64,000 nucleotides of DNA from Staphylotrichum longicolle (Eukaryota > Ascomycota > Sordariomycetes > Sordariales > Chaetomiaceae). A model generated the notes under the pieces. The model made no database searches. It was not told the origin of the DNA and saw nothing but the letters and a program-made list of their open reading frames with translations. Location of the stretch: the NCBI GenBank assembly GCA_019096155.1, contig JAHCVI010000002.1, positions 3,596,001-3,660,000 on the forward strand, written 5' to 3'. Positions 35,081-46,719 of this stretch are shown here, one piece after another. Every line of letters begins with the position of its first letter. Position 1 is the stretch's first letter. The translations under genes and the position numbers were made by a program.

Positions 35081-37139
35081 CTTTGAAGACAACAGCTTCT
35101 CTTCTGTGGGCGACTAGAGGCGCCCAGCTCGACCCTTCTGCGAACTGAAGCACACTTTTGGCGGGCGGAGTGGTGAGCTACTGGCGATACAGGGATCGGA
35201 GTATTATCGGGTCGATTCCAGCCCTCATGCGATGCAATCCCGCCGGGCGACTCGGGTCCTTCTTGTTGGGCTGTGATGGGTTTATGCACCGTGTTTGACA
35301 GGTTGCTTCTTCAGCACCCGCCGGCAATCAGCCCCAGACAGAGGCAACGGAGGATCGCCACGGCGTCTTCGAGGCACGGGCTGTGCCACTGGAATGGTCA
35401 GAGCGGCGCAGTCGAGCGGGCTGGTGTCGAGCGTGCTTTGAGTCGCTGCTGCTGCGGACTGCGAGGTAGGCCGCCCTAGGGTTCGTTCCGTAGGGTTGGC
35501 GAGAGAGCGGCGGGTTGTGGGGAGACCAACGCGGGCGGCAATTGAGATCGAGTGCGACGCGGCGATGCGGCACTGTTGGTTTGAGGGTCTTGCCGAACGA
35601 TGAATGTCGTGAGGACTCCAAGTCTTATTGCTGGCGTTGGGCGAATGCACTGTGCATCGCTCTCGGGGGTGCTGCAGTGGGCTGCCCGGTGTTTGGGAGA
35701 TGGAGACGGTGCTTGAGCTGACGTCCCAGGTGGTTAAGGGTTTTTTGCGGGGCTCCAGAGTCGCGGGTCCTGTCCCAAGCCCGGGTCCGGGGTCGATTGA
35801 CAAGAACAACAGGAGTAGAGTCGGACAGTGTGCAGATGAAACGCAGGCCACTTATGAGCAGCGCGTCCGGTGTCCGGAACCTCGATTTGCAGGAATCAGG
35901 TATGCACAGGTTTGACTGAAGAGCGGGACTGTAGGTACAGGTACAGCAACTTCAGGCAGGCGACCGCAGGGAGCGATCGTTGGGATGGAGAACTGAAGGG
36001 GGTTCGGGGAGCCGGGCTAGGGATGTTGCGCGAGTGCCGCTCGCACTGGGTGCTGGGAGCTCAACCAGCTCGTGTTGCTGAACGCGGCGCGAGTGCCTCA
36101 GGTAGGTCCCTAGCCAGAGAAGTAGGTATGGAGAGTCCAAAGCAACCTAGATTGTTCTTCAAATAACAGAAAAGTTTCCAGCACCGAATCCCAGCTTTGC
36201 AGAGCGGGCGCTTCTCCAGGAGCAGGTCGGTTCAGGTGAGGGCCCAGGAGCCCGAGGTTGGGCGGCTGCTGTACTGCTAGGGTTGTTAGTGTCAGGGAGG
36301 GGAAGACAAGGGCAAGCTAACAGTGACCAACGAGGGCCCCACGGCCTGGCACCAATCCGAGTCTGGTTGAGACCCACGCCAGGTCGGTTCAGGTAACATT
36401 GACTGGGGCTTTAAGTCAGGGTTGTTGTAATTAAGAGTTTCCAAGGTTCTTTGATAGGTAACCCAAGCAAAACGCCAGCTCATCGATCTGTGTACTCCGT
36501 ATCTTACAAAGCATCTCAAGTGCATTTACGTTTACTGACCCAAGTCAAGCTGAAACATTAACATACCTCAGGTACCTTACCTTCAGTGGATTCCTGGTGC
36601 AGCTGGCTGACGCTTGCTGGCTGGTGCCGCTCCGAGCAAACGGTGCACGGATCAGGGGAGCCTGGCTCGAGCCTGGGCTTCCAGATGCACTAGTTGCCGC
36701 GTTGCCCTGATCATCGGGCTCCAGTTGCATGGAGCTGCCAGAAATGGTAATTAATGAAACCCCTGTCCGGTTGTTGTGTAATTTACGCATCCGGTTGAAA
36801 TTTACCTGCAAAGCGGGTGTATTGCGCTGGTTGAGATGCGGTCAAGTGAGATGGTCCAACAAAGCACCACCGTTCTTATTCAAGAGTTCTAAACAATACC
36901 ACGCCCTTACACTGTGCAGACAGACGGGGTGATGATCATTGATACTCGCATTATTCTCACTGGTAAACCCCCAGGCCTTTTTTTTTCTTTATCTCCGTGG
37001 ATCCTTAGCTAAGGTACCGTAGTCTTTCTCTCGTTTCGCACATCACCAATCACCAATCCTCCAGTAATGCTCGCTCTTCCCGTGTCAGCGTCGTGAAGCC
37101 AAGGGCTGTCAATAAGTTGGAAACAAGACCGAAAGCATC
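35081..37139. promoter_or_regulatory. 2.1 kb divergent intergenic region
   Basis: Separates PP2A B56 (minus) from TFIIIC (plus). Contains a 15-nt direct repeat (CAGGTCGGTTCAGGT at 36223-36237 and 36380-36394) and tandem CCAAT motifs just upstream of TFIIIC. No gene or RNA recognised; open frames are short and of random composition. Confidence 0.5.
37044..37057 (+). promoter_or_regulatory. tandem CCAAT boxes
   Basis: CACCAATCACCAATC: two CCAAT pentamers spaced 7 nt apart, about 83-94 bp before the TFIIIC start codon. CCAAT is the site of the fungal Hap complex; function here is inferred from position only. Confidence 0.4.
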
Positions 37140-39601
37140 ATGGCCTCATCCAGTCAACGCGATGATAAAACGGCGCCGACATACACAATCCCGCCCCGGC
37201 CACTGGGGGCACTGGAGCACCCGTTGATCATCAAGAATCTCGACAAGGGCATCAAAACGTTCGGCCAAAATAATGCTTTTCAAGCCGTAAGTAGACCGCT
37301 CCTCTGAGAATGACGGCCCTCAACTGACTGTTTCCAGATCCTGGACTCTGCCAGTCCTCAGATCTCAGTCCCGCTGTATCTTCGCTACGACAACCCTACG
37401 GCAAGGCCCTTGACATCACACAACGCCCTAACACACAATGTCGTCTTGAAAGTCACAGTCCCAAAGCGCACTGGCAGAAAGCGCAAGCGCGGTACCAATG
37501 GTCCTTGGGAAGGCGAAGCTGAGCAACCAACGGCCGGCCAGGCCTCAGTCATCTCTCCCGAGGTGCTCTCGAGGGACAGGCTTGACACCCCGCGAGTAAT
37601 CAGGCGAAAACTTCAGGACAATGTGGGCAAGTACGCGGTTGAGCCAATTGGCGTCGTCAACAACACACATCGGTACAGAGGTCAGCCTCTCCTCTCCCTT
37701 CGTTCCTTGTTTGCCGCAAACTCTCTACAGCAAAGACTAATACCCGCCATTCTCCTTTAGGCCTCGCTGATTTCCAATACGCTCTGGGAGAGTCCAAGTT
37801 TATGAAGAAATTCGTCGAAAAGGTGCTGCCAGGCGACGTCGCAAAACTGAAGGAATTCTCGCTCCAGCCCGGCATCGAGTCCGGCTCCAACATCGACCTG
37901 ATTCCGCCCCCTTATTTCACCCCCATCAGCCTCCCGTTCGGCTACAACTACGCCCAGAACCCCCACACCAAAGAAGTCAGCCCGGGTCTATCCGATGCGT
38001 CTGGATCTGGATCCGAGGACCAAGAGTGGGCGCGGGTGGTCAACGTCACCTCCCGAGTCCCCGCCGCCGGCTACTTCATCGCCCACGACGAGTACCCCCC
38101 CCCCACCGCCCCGAGCCGAGAGCCTGACATGTCGGACCCTCAAGTAGCAGCCATCATCACCGAGATGCGGCTCGCCATGGAAGAGCGACCCATCTGGACG
38201 CGCCGCAGCATGTGGAACCGCCTGGGCGCTAAATTCGCCGAACTGCCCAAGAACGGCGGCCTCGTGCGCCATTGCTTGCAGTACGCGGGCTACCAGTTCA
38301 AGGGCGGCCCCTGGCGCGACGCCCTCGTCAAGTACGGCCTCGACCCGCGCAGCGATCCCAAATACCGCATCTACCAGACCCTCATCTTCAAGCTCCACAA
38401 GACACGCATCGGCAGCGTGGGCCGCTCCTGGCAGGCCGTGCGTCGCAAGGAGATCGGCGTGTCTAACTTTGGCAAGGCCTGGAAGGATCTCGGCGGCGGA
38501 GACGACGCCGGGCTGCACACGCACGTGTTCAACGGGGAGGCCTTCAGCACCGACGGGAAGGTGTGGCAGGTCTGCGACATCACCGACCCGCTGCTGGCCG
38601 AGCTGTTTGCCAACGCCGAGATCCGCGCCGAGTGCGATGTCGAAGTCAGCGGATACTACCACCGCGTGCTGTGGTCGGTCGCCAAGGCCATCATGAAATG
38701 CAAGATGGTCGCCATCCGGTTCAACCGCACGCTGACCGACAACGACTTCAGCGCTGCGCTCGAGGCCGTCAAGGGCGTGCCGCACGACGGCGGGGATGGC
38801 GGCGGGCCCGGGAACAGCATCGGCATCAGCCTCCCGGATCTGCAGCTGACCGCCGCAGAGTACGAGCAGTTGCGTGGCGGCAAATACAGGCCGCGGCCGG
38901 GCATCAAGTCGTCTGGCCGCGAGGTCGTGGAGGGCGTGGGACGGCGCAGGAAGACGCACTACCGCGTGCGGATCCCGCTTAAGGAAGCTGAGGAGCGCGA
39001 GGCGGTCAAGATGATCAAACTGCTCACGCAGAACGCGCAGGACAAGAGGGCTGCTGAGGAGGCGGCTGCCGCGGAAGCCCAGGCGGGGCCACAAGCAGGC
39101 TTGAAACCGCGGGCTCAACACGAGACTGCTCTGGCCAGCGACCGAGCTGTCCGGGCCGCTGGTACACAAGAAGGGGAGGACGAGGAGGACGAAGGTGAAG
39201 AGCAGAGAGACGGGCGCGCATTCCAGGAGATTCTGGAAGACATGGAGGGTGAGGGAAGCGAGGGCGAGGAAGAGGAAGAGGACGACGAACTGGGAGGCGG
39301 AGAAGAGGAAGAGGCATTCACTCGCGCCACGAGGGCTCCGTTCCGGGATCGTGAAGCGGAAGACGAGCTGGACCAGGAGGAAGAGTACGAGGAAGGCGGG
39401 TACTCGGACGAGGACGATCAGGAGGATATGGAAGACGAGGATGAGGAGGATGAAGACGACTATTCCCGGAGAGAAGGCGGGGAGGAAGGTGACGAGGAGG
39501 AAGAAGAGTACTATGACGAAGAGACGGAGGGATTTCCTCAGCCATGGGAGGGCGGAGAGGGGTATGACGAGGGTCAGTATGGCAATAGATACTACGAGTA
39601 G
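37140..39601 (+). CDS. tfc1: TFIIIC subunit Tau95/Tfc1 (TFIIIC 5 family)
   Basis: DNA-binding subunit of RNA polymerase III factor TFIIIC, which recognises the A-box of tRNA genes. Exons 37140-37286, 37338-37680 and 37761-39601 give 776 aa. Recognisable parts: the N-terminal dimerisation region (EHPLIIKNLDKGIKTFG, PLYLRYDNP, RRKLQDNVGKYAVEPIG, RGLADFQYALGESKFM) and the central domain around ERPIWTRRSMWNRLG, PYFTPISLPFGYNY and YAGYQFKGGPWRDALVKYGLDPR. The last ~150 residues are almost continuous Asp/Glu with Tyr and Gly, ending in GNRYYE. The intron 2 donor is GTCAGC. An acidic tail is known in this family but this one is long. Confidence 0.93.
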
Positions 39602-40128
39602 TTGTGTAGCACTGGAAATTACGACGTGAGACTTAGGAACATTACAGGAGATAGAGTGACTGAACTGGGGGCCGGGGTTAAGATGCGGTTTGGTGATTCA
39701 TCAGTCACCAGGTATACTTTTCTCTCATTTCTGCAATTACTATGAGGCTGCAACTGACAACGACATGTCCCCTTCGCCAAATGAATTCCTGTCCATTTCG
39801 TTCATTCCCACGCCGCCGTCACAAACCACAACCAGGACCCTCTTCATCGCTTCCCTAAACCGCTGATGGAGCCGCCAATCTTTCATGCCGTTGACCGCCC
39901 TCAGCCGCTTTGACCTCCCGAGGTCTGTTCTCTTTATAAGGGGAATGGGGCGATGCAAACAATGGGAAGACTTTACCCGGAGTTCAGAGGGAACACACCC
40001 GTAAACAAGAAAAAAGGGAACAATAAAACAAGAAAAGGACACCCCCCTTGCCCCACCCATGAAGACACCCACAACCCCTCACAAAGACCAAAAGAAAAAG
40101 AGAAGAAAAAAAGAAAAACACCACAGAA
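39602..40128. other. convergent 3' intergenic region
   Basis: 527 bp between the TFIIIC and BCS1-like stop codons. A-rich tracts near 40010-40120. No gene seen. Confidence 0.6.
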
Positions 40129-42237
40129 TCACTGGGCAGCCATAGACAGCACCCGCGTCCTGCTCGCCTTCTGCTCGACCATGGCCTGCACCCACGCCTC
40201 GACCTCCTCGAGCGCCCGCCGCGGCGTCTTCTTGCGCTTGAGCAGGAACCCCTGCAGCTCGGCCGGCGAGAACTGGCCGCTCGGGATCTTGGAGGCAAAC
40301 TGCACCGCGATGTGCGACAGCTCCGACGCCGTGAGGCGCTCCCGCCGCTGCTGCTCGACGAGGGTATTATTGTGAGGCGAGGGAGAGGGAAGGGCTGCGA
40401 GTTTGAGGGGCGCGGGCTTTTTGGCCCCCGTCGGCAGGACGGAGGAGGGAGGGGGAGAGAGGACGTCGTCGTCGTCGTCGTCGACCTCGGTCGCGCCCGA
40501 GACGTCGGTCATGTTGCCGTCCTTGTCCGAGGACAGGGAGAAGGGGGTGGGCGGGGGTTCGGAGAACGGGGTGAGGGGCGGCAGGGGCGAGAGGACGTGC
40601 TCCTTGATGTCGATGGGGCTGGCGTCGAGGCTGTCGCTGCCGCTGCGGGTGCTTTCGGGCTCGTACATGCGCACAAACAGCTCGCGGGCCTGCAGCGGCG
40701 TCGCGTTGGTGAAGGACACCTGCAGATCGATGCGGCCGGGGCGGACCAGGGCCTCGTCGAGCGTCTCGGGCTTGTTGGTCGTCATGATCAGCACGCGGCC
40801 CTCGTGCGAGGCGACGCCGTCGATGGCGTTGAGCAGGCCGGATAGGGAGATGCCCTTCTTTTCGCTGCTGTCGCTGCTGCCGTGGCGCTTGAGTTCCCGG
40901 GCAAGGTCGGAGACCTTCCAGTCGTTTTTGCTCTTGTGCCGGGCCTTTTTGGGTGATGATTTCTTGTCCTTGTCTTTGTTGTCGGCCTCGTCTTTACCCA
41001 CCTGTGTTGACTTGTTTGTATCGTCATCTTCGGAGGAGGACGAGGAGGAAGAAGAGGACGAGGGAGGATCTTCAGCGCGCTTTAACCCGGCGGTGTCGAT
41101 GTCTTCGAGCAGGACCACGCAGCGACGCGGCAGCGAGGTAAAGAGGGCGAGCAGGTCTTCTTCGGTCAGGGTGGGGTCCAGGAGCGAGATGACATAAATG
41201 TCGAGCCCAAAGACACCTGCGAGAGCAAACGACAACGACGTCTTGCCCGTGCCCGGCGGTCCGTGGAACAGGTAGCCCCGGCGGAGGGGGATGCCGCGGT
41301 TCGCATACCAGCGCGGCGTAGCTGGGTGAAGATATTCGTTCATGTCCGAGAGAATGCGTATCTTCTGCTCGTCGTCAAGCACAACCGTCTTCATGGCCCG
41401 GACAGGACGGTTGGCGACCTGCTGCCAGGAATGCCGATGGCCGTAGCGGCGCATGGCTTGGCCAGAGGGACGCCGAACAATGGTTTTGGCTTGGTGGTCG
41501 AGATAGTATTGCTCCTTGGCGTGCTGGAGAAGCTGCTTGATCGGTTCGGGGGACCGGCCGAAGCAGGAGAGAACGAGCGTCTCCTTGTCCTTGTACTGGG
41601 GCGTGCCCTGTACCCCGGCCGTCGGGTCAAACAAGGACTCCTGCTTTCTCTGCAGCTTGAAGTAGCGACCCCTGAACCAAAAGCTGTGCAGGCCCATGGC
41701 AGGAGTGAAGCGAGGCGCGGCCTTGGCTTCCTGGTTCGAGAAGTTGAGGTAGACGCCAGAACCGTCAGATCCCACCCGCGCAGTCGTCAGATCCGACTCG
41801 TCTTCCTCCTCCCACGCGCCCTTGGAGGCCGTCTCCGCAGTTAGAGACCGAGAGTCGACCATCTCGGGCTGGGCCGCGAGCCACTTCATCATCTGGAAGT
41901 AGATGTCGTCCGAGTTGCTGACCTCGACGCTGGCCATGAAGTACTGCCGAGCCAGCCCGTACAGGGTCGTGTACAGCTGCGCCCAGACCTTGTTGGCAGC
42001 CCAAATAACACCGACCGAGGTCAAGATGTAGGTCGGGTCGATACCGAGGTGGCTCCCGATCAAGCTGTGAAGTAGCATGAACAACCTCATCAGAGGGTTG
42101 AACTGGAGCCCAAGAAGCGGCGAAAGGGTGTCGAGAAGGCCATCTGGAAGGCCATTCTCGGTAGAACTGTTGCCGGGGTGGCTGACATTGGCTCCAAAAG
42201 TAGGCAGGGCGCCTCGGACAAGGCTGTTGAAGTCCAT
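40129..42237 (-). CDS. BCS1-like AAA ATPase
   Basis: Single-exon gene, 702 aa. Has the BCS1 architecture: an N-terminal hydrophobic region with a likely membrane span (about 65-90), a BCS1-specific domain containing MGLHSFWFRGRYFKLQRKQ, then an AAA module with Walker A GPPGTGKT (326-333) and Walker B VVLLEDIDT (about 374-382). Between Walker B and the block GISLSGLLNAIDGV (from about 462) is an insertion of some 75 residues made of a Ser run, an acidic run and a Lys-rich stretch. The C-terminal ~200 residues are extended and disordered with another Asp run. Classic Bcs1 is about 450 aa, so this is one of the enlarged fungal paralogues; whether it acts in complex III assembly is doubtful. Confidence 0.9.
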   Translation of the reverse strand: MDFNSLVRGALPTFGANVSHPGNSSTENGLPDGLLDTLSPLLGLQFNPLMRLFMLLHSLIGSHLGIDPTYILTSVGVIWAANKVWAQLYTTLYGLARQYFMASVEVSNSDDIYFQMMKWLAAQPEMVDSRSLTAETASKGAWEEEDESDLTTARVGSDGSGVYLNFSNQEAKAAPRFTPAMGLHSFWFRGRYFKLQRKQESLFDPTAGVQGTPQYKDKETLVLSCFGRSPEPIKQLLQHAKEQYYLDHQAKTIVRRPSGQAMRRYGHRHSWQQVANRPVRAMKTVVLDDEQKIRILSDMNEYLHPATPRWYANRGIPLRRGYLFHGPPGTGKTSLSFALAGVFGLDIYVISLLDPTLTEEDLLALFTSLPRRCVVLLEDIDTAGLKRAEDPPSSSSSSSSSSEDDDTNKSTQVGKDEADNKDKDKKSSPKKARHKSKNDWKVSDLARELKRHGSSDSSEKKGISLSGLLNAIDGVASHEGRVLIMTTNKPETLDEALVRPGRIDLQVSFTNATPLQARELFVRMYEPESTRSGSDSLDASPIDIKEHVLSPLPPLTPFSEPPPTPFSLSSDKDGNMTDVSGATEVDDDDDDVLSPPPSSVLPTGAKKPAPLKLAALPSPSPHNNTLVEQQRRERLTASELSHIAVQFASKIPSGQFSPAELQGFLLKRKKTPRRALEEVEAWVQAMVEQKASRTRVLSMAAQ

Positions 42238-44661
42238 GGCGGCGTCAAGCTGGTGGCTATGTGAGGGGAGGAAGTGGCAGTCAGAGCAAGACCAACACGA
42301 TGGACGGGATGAAATGCTCTTTGTTGTACCGACCCACAGAAGCACCACTGCGCCGTGTCAAGCAGGAAGGACTATCGACCGAAAGAGGAAGGGAGGGAGT
42401 GTGGGGAGGTCTGAGGAGGACTTTATACTCTTGGGGCGGAGGCCTGCCCTTACACCACCCACCAGCGCTGCAGGTGGGAGGAGGGTGCAAAGGGGGGGAG
42501 GCTGCCTCGTCTTTCGGGTCGCCGGCCGCTGAGAGGTCCCGGCCTCTTAGATTTCCGCCCCAGGCCGGTCTGTGGCAAAACACAAAAAGGTGTGATAGAC
42601 AACGAGACCGACGAACCGGGATAATTCGCCAATGTTCTTACAATAATACCCTTTGTGGCACTTGCGGGAGGCAGCGTAACTCAGCGTCGAAAGGGAGCGG
42701 CGGAACGGTGCAGTCTCCAGGCAGTCCTACCTCTCAGCGACTCAATTCTCTGCCTCTGTGCGCACCAGGCATTGTTAAACGCCAGGAAATTCCCGGCTGC
42801 ACATATCCTTCGTGTTTGGCGTGGCCGGTGGGCGAGGACGGACCCCGGTGCCGGCCCAGGCCACGTCCTCAGAAGTGGATGAGTCTTGTCGCTGCTGTCA
42901 GTGAAGACTCACCCAACACAAACAAATAGACAATAACACGATGACACGCTTCCCGACGGTATGCGTCATGGGACGCGCCGGGCCAAGGGGACAGGCCATC
43001 TAAGGCGGTGGGGGCCGGAGACGGAGCCGGAGAGAGGATGGCACCAAGTGCAAGCAGGTCCCGTTGTGTGTTTTTGCCTCCGGGACCGGGTTCTTGGTGA
43101 TTGACATGTGGCCTGCAGGGACGGTTGGTCGACAGGACGGCGGCCATGCGTGGGTGAGCGGGCGAACCTGGACGGCCACCAACAACAACACGTATCTCAC
43201 CCCATCCAATGATTGATTTTCGGTGCAGGGCACGTCGAGCATCCACTGTCGCAGGTCGAGGCCCCACACACAACGAGACAGCGACACGCCGACACAACCC
43301 GCGGGGGCACACCCACAGAGCACTGTGTACTCTTCTCCACCGTTGCTCCGAAAGGCCCGCCGAATCACCAGCGGAGCCCTTCACGGGAGTGGTTACCAGC
43401 GTTCTGGCAGCGAGTCGGACGAAGGCAGCAGTGACGAACACGTAATCGAGAGTGACAGGGAACCGGGAATAACTAGGTAGGTAAGCTGAAGCGATGCCCG
43501 CAGAAATTCAGATCGGGGCCATTCATGAAAGTGCGCTTGGAGATCTGGGCCATGAAAACAAGGAGGCTCCTTGAACCTCAGGAGTGAAGAATGCAGGTTC
43601 GTGGCCAATGAGGCAGCCCGCCAGGACGGGTGTGGCTGTGAATTGGCCGCGCGGGTAAGCCTTCGATGCAGGTGTTCATGAAAAGAGGCTCCCAGGCAGC
43701 GACAGCGATGAGACGGGACGATTTCAGAGAGTCAAGTGGCTGCATCTCAAGCGGCCCAAGGGTCCGGGGTGCAGCACTTACAGATGCTCTAACAAATCCT
43801 GGAGAGAAAAGCGAGCGATTCCGTTAAGATCAAAGTTGCCACAGAGGGATCCACCCACCCACACGGCAACCCCCCCAGGCTGACCAGGCCTTCGGGCCAC
43901 TCTGAAACTCAAAAATACAGATCACCTGCATCAACCTCCAACCCCCATCCAGCTCGACATGGACATCAAGAGAAAACGATAGGTAGGCAGGTGACCAAGC
44001 GGCTGAACAACTTTCTGCATGAACCGACAGAAAGGTGGGCAACCATATATCGGCCGCTCGAGGCCTCAGGCTCAGCCCGGGTAAAATTATGCCTTAGTCC
44101 TTCTTGTCATCCTCTGCAGGGAGGGCTCCGGTATTACTGTGTAGGTACTGTACCGCTCCGAGCTGAGCGTCACGACACCACACCACACCACGCTACCTCG
44201 ACATGGGAAAAGAGACATAGGACCCCATGATGTTACACCATCCGTCGTGGGGTATGGTCGCACAGAGCCAGCTCGGGCGCCCCAACCTCTCGCGTTGAAC
44301 CCTTGGCGAATAACACGGGACGGTTCCAGAGACACGGGACACAGTCACAGCCTCAGCGACCACAACAACTGTTGGCCCCAGACCTCGTTCCCATTGGGCA
44401 TCCAGAAAACTCGCTCCTACCCTTTTGGAGACTTCCTGAGACTGTTGGGCTCACAGACGCCTCTCGTTCGTCCAAGGCCGATTCCGCCCAGCGCTAGATT
44501 GATAAGCCCAGATCTAAACTCATCGATATCATGCGGCTTACACGCAGCCAGATGCACGTCATGCCCCAACTGCTACCAACTGCCTTAACCAGCGATCCAT
44601 ATGTCATCTGCCCCGCTCACCACCAACCCATTCTCGAGCCATCTGAACCGTCGGGCGTAAA
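42238..44661. other. 2.4 kb intergenic region, no gene seen
   Basis: Largest empty stretch in the window. It lies upstream of the BCS1-like gene and downstream of the asparaginase gene (both minus). Open frames of up to about 220 codons exist on both strands but have random composition, overlap one another and match no family I know. A CCACACCACACCACG stretch near 44180 is the only simple repeat noted. Confidence 0.5.
42421..42427 (-). promoter_or_regulatory. possible TATA box of BCS1-like gene
   Basis: TATAAAG on the minus strand, about 185 bp upstream of the BCS1-like ATG. Position and sequence fit; no other support. Confidence 0.35.
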
Positions 44662-46719
44662 TTAGCCAACGATCTTGCCTTTATCTCCCGTCAACAACGC
44701 CCGAACTGCCTCGGCCGGTGCCAACCCCTCCCCAACCACACCACCATCACCAACCTCAGCCTTGCCACCACCACCACCACCACCACCACCTCCTCCTCCT
44801 CCTCCTCCTCCAGTAGTAGTCCCGCACTCGTCGACAGAAAGGGAAGCCGACGGCGCAGGAGAGACACCCCTACTGGCCCCCCTGCTCGGCACCCTGCTCC
44901 CCTCGCCCTTGAGCTCGTTGTCCAGCCACAGGTGCGCGCCGGCCTCCTTAAGCAGCCGGACGCACTCTGCGTTGCCCATCTTCTCGGCGAGGTACAGCGG
45001 GGTGTTGTTGGCGCGGTTGCGCGCGTGCACGCTGGCGCCCCGCATGAGCAGGTCCCGCAGGATCAGCGGCTCCGGCCCGACGGCGGCGAGGTGCAGCGCC
45101 GAGTTGCCCGCGTAGTCGGACCGCTTGAGCAGCTGCTGGTTGAACTCGTCGCCCTCGAGGATCTCGCGCACCGTGCGCAGCTCGCCGTTGCGGATCGCGT
45201 AGCCGAGGGCGGTGAAGGCCGTTTCTGCGTGAGTGAGAGACGGGGGGATGTCAGTAAAAGGGTTGTTTGTGTGTGTTATGGCGAGACCAGGAAATGAAGG
45301 GGGGAAACAAAAAGGTCACGTACCCGCTGAGGTGAGTCGGCCGACGGCAGAGTCGATGCTGCCCGCCGGGTGCGAGAACGACGGCAGCGCCATCTCGGTC
45401 ATCTCCCCGCGCAGGGAGTGCGCCATCCTGGCCGTGACGTCGGCATACGTCAGCCCCGGCAGCGCCAACAGGTAGGACAGCTTCGTCAGCGCCGCCTCGG
45501 TGGTCAGGTCGTGCCCGAACACGACGCCGGCCCGGCCGAGCGCGGTGCCAGGCGCGTACAGCGGCGAGACGAACCCGTTGGTGCACTGGCTGACGTTGAC
45601 GATGACGATGCCGCGCTCCACCGCCTCCCGGATCACCTTGGTCAGGCTGCCGTCCACGCCGCCGGGCGCGTTGCCCATGCCGAACGTCTCGAGGATCAGC
45701 CCGCGGAGATTCGGCACCCTAAGCACGGAATCCACCATCTCGGGCTTGATCCCGGGAAAGATGCGCAGGCACGCCACGTGCGCCGTGTCCAGGTACTTGG
45801 TGACCTGGAACTCGGCGATGCGCGTGGGGCGGCGCACGAGCGCCCAGTTGACGTCCACGCCGAGCGAGGTGACCTTGGCGAGGGGCTCGCAGTTGGGGCT
45901 GTCAAAGGCCTCGAAGGACGAGGCCGACACCTTGGTCGTCCGGTTGCCCCGGAAGAGGGTGTGGGAGAAGAAGAGGCAGACCTCGGGGAGCACGAACGTC
46001 CCCGCGATGATGAGCGAGCCCAGCAGGTTGTCGACGGCGTCGGACTGGAGGGCGAAGATGGACGCCTGCGAGCCGGTCAGGATCACGGGCTTGCCGAGGT
46101 CGGACATCATGAAGGAGAGGGCCGAGGCCGTGTAAGCGAGCGAGTCGGTGCCGTGGAGCACCACGAAGCCGTCGAAGATGTGGTAGTTCTCCTTGATGGT
46201 CATGGCGATCTCGGTCCACCCCATGCACGAGATGGAGCTCGAGTCGAGGAGGGGCTGGAACTCCAGAATGCCATAGCGAATGTGGCGGGAGTAGGCACTC
46301 GGGGGAGTCCGTAGGCTGTCGAGTGGGATTTTGGTGCCGTTCTTGTAGGCATGGATCTTGACTGGACTCGGTCAGCTGGTGTAAGTGAAACAGGAAGACA
46401 ACCACGTATGTCGGTCTAACGGAAAGCTGCTTAGGCCCCAATTTCCAACAAACCCTCGCGTCCCCAACACATCCCTCCACACAAATTCAGACTGCCTGGA
46501 CTGGAGAGCCACGGTTCCTGTCGACATACCTGAGGGGGCCGAGTGGTCGTTGAACGAGGGACGCGGGGCCATGGCGTTCTTGAGGAAGCCCGTCATAGGA
46601 ACCAACCCATCCTCTGAAGGCTGCATGCAAATTGTCCCGCCCGTCATGATGATGAGGACCCGCGACTCCGGGAAGTGAGACATGGGCGTCTTGCCCTCCA
46701 CGAACGCGGCTCCCCCCAT
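44662..46719 (-). CDS. L-asparaginase fused to C-terminal ankyrin repeats
   Basis: Cytosolic type I-like asparaginase, hydrolysing asparagine to aspartate and ammonia. Exons 46719-46530, 46361-45324 and 45224-44662 give 596 aa. The first active-site motif MTGGTI places the nucleophilic Thr at residue 29; the second, HGTDSLAYTA, has Thr135 and Asp136. No signal peptide is seen, so it is probably intracellular. From about residue 410 the chain continues into ankyrin-like repeats (NSALHLAAVGPEPLILRDLL, NNTPLYLAEKMGNAECVRLL), then a Ser-rich linker, a run of about 16 glycines and a short tail. The asparaginase-ankyrin order is the same as in animal ASPG. The ATG at 46719 is the first ATG of the frame before the MTGGT motif. 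Confidence 0.92.
44766..44811. repeat. CCA/TCC trinucleotide microsatellite coding poly-Gly
   Basis: About eight CCA/CAC-type triplets followed by seven TCC-type triplets on the plus strand. On the minus strand it encodes the glycine run near the asparaginase C-terminus, so copy-number change would alter run length without breaking frame. Confidence 0.9.

Noticed and set aside
37988..39169. 393-codon minus-strand frame
   Set aside because: Antisense shadow of the TFIIIC gene.
45370..46314. 314-codon plus-strand frame
   Set aside because: Antisense shadow of the asparaginase gene.
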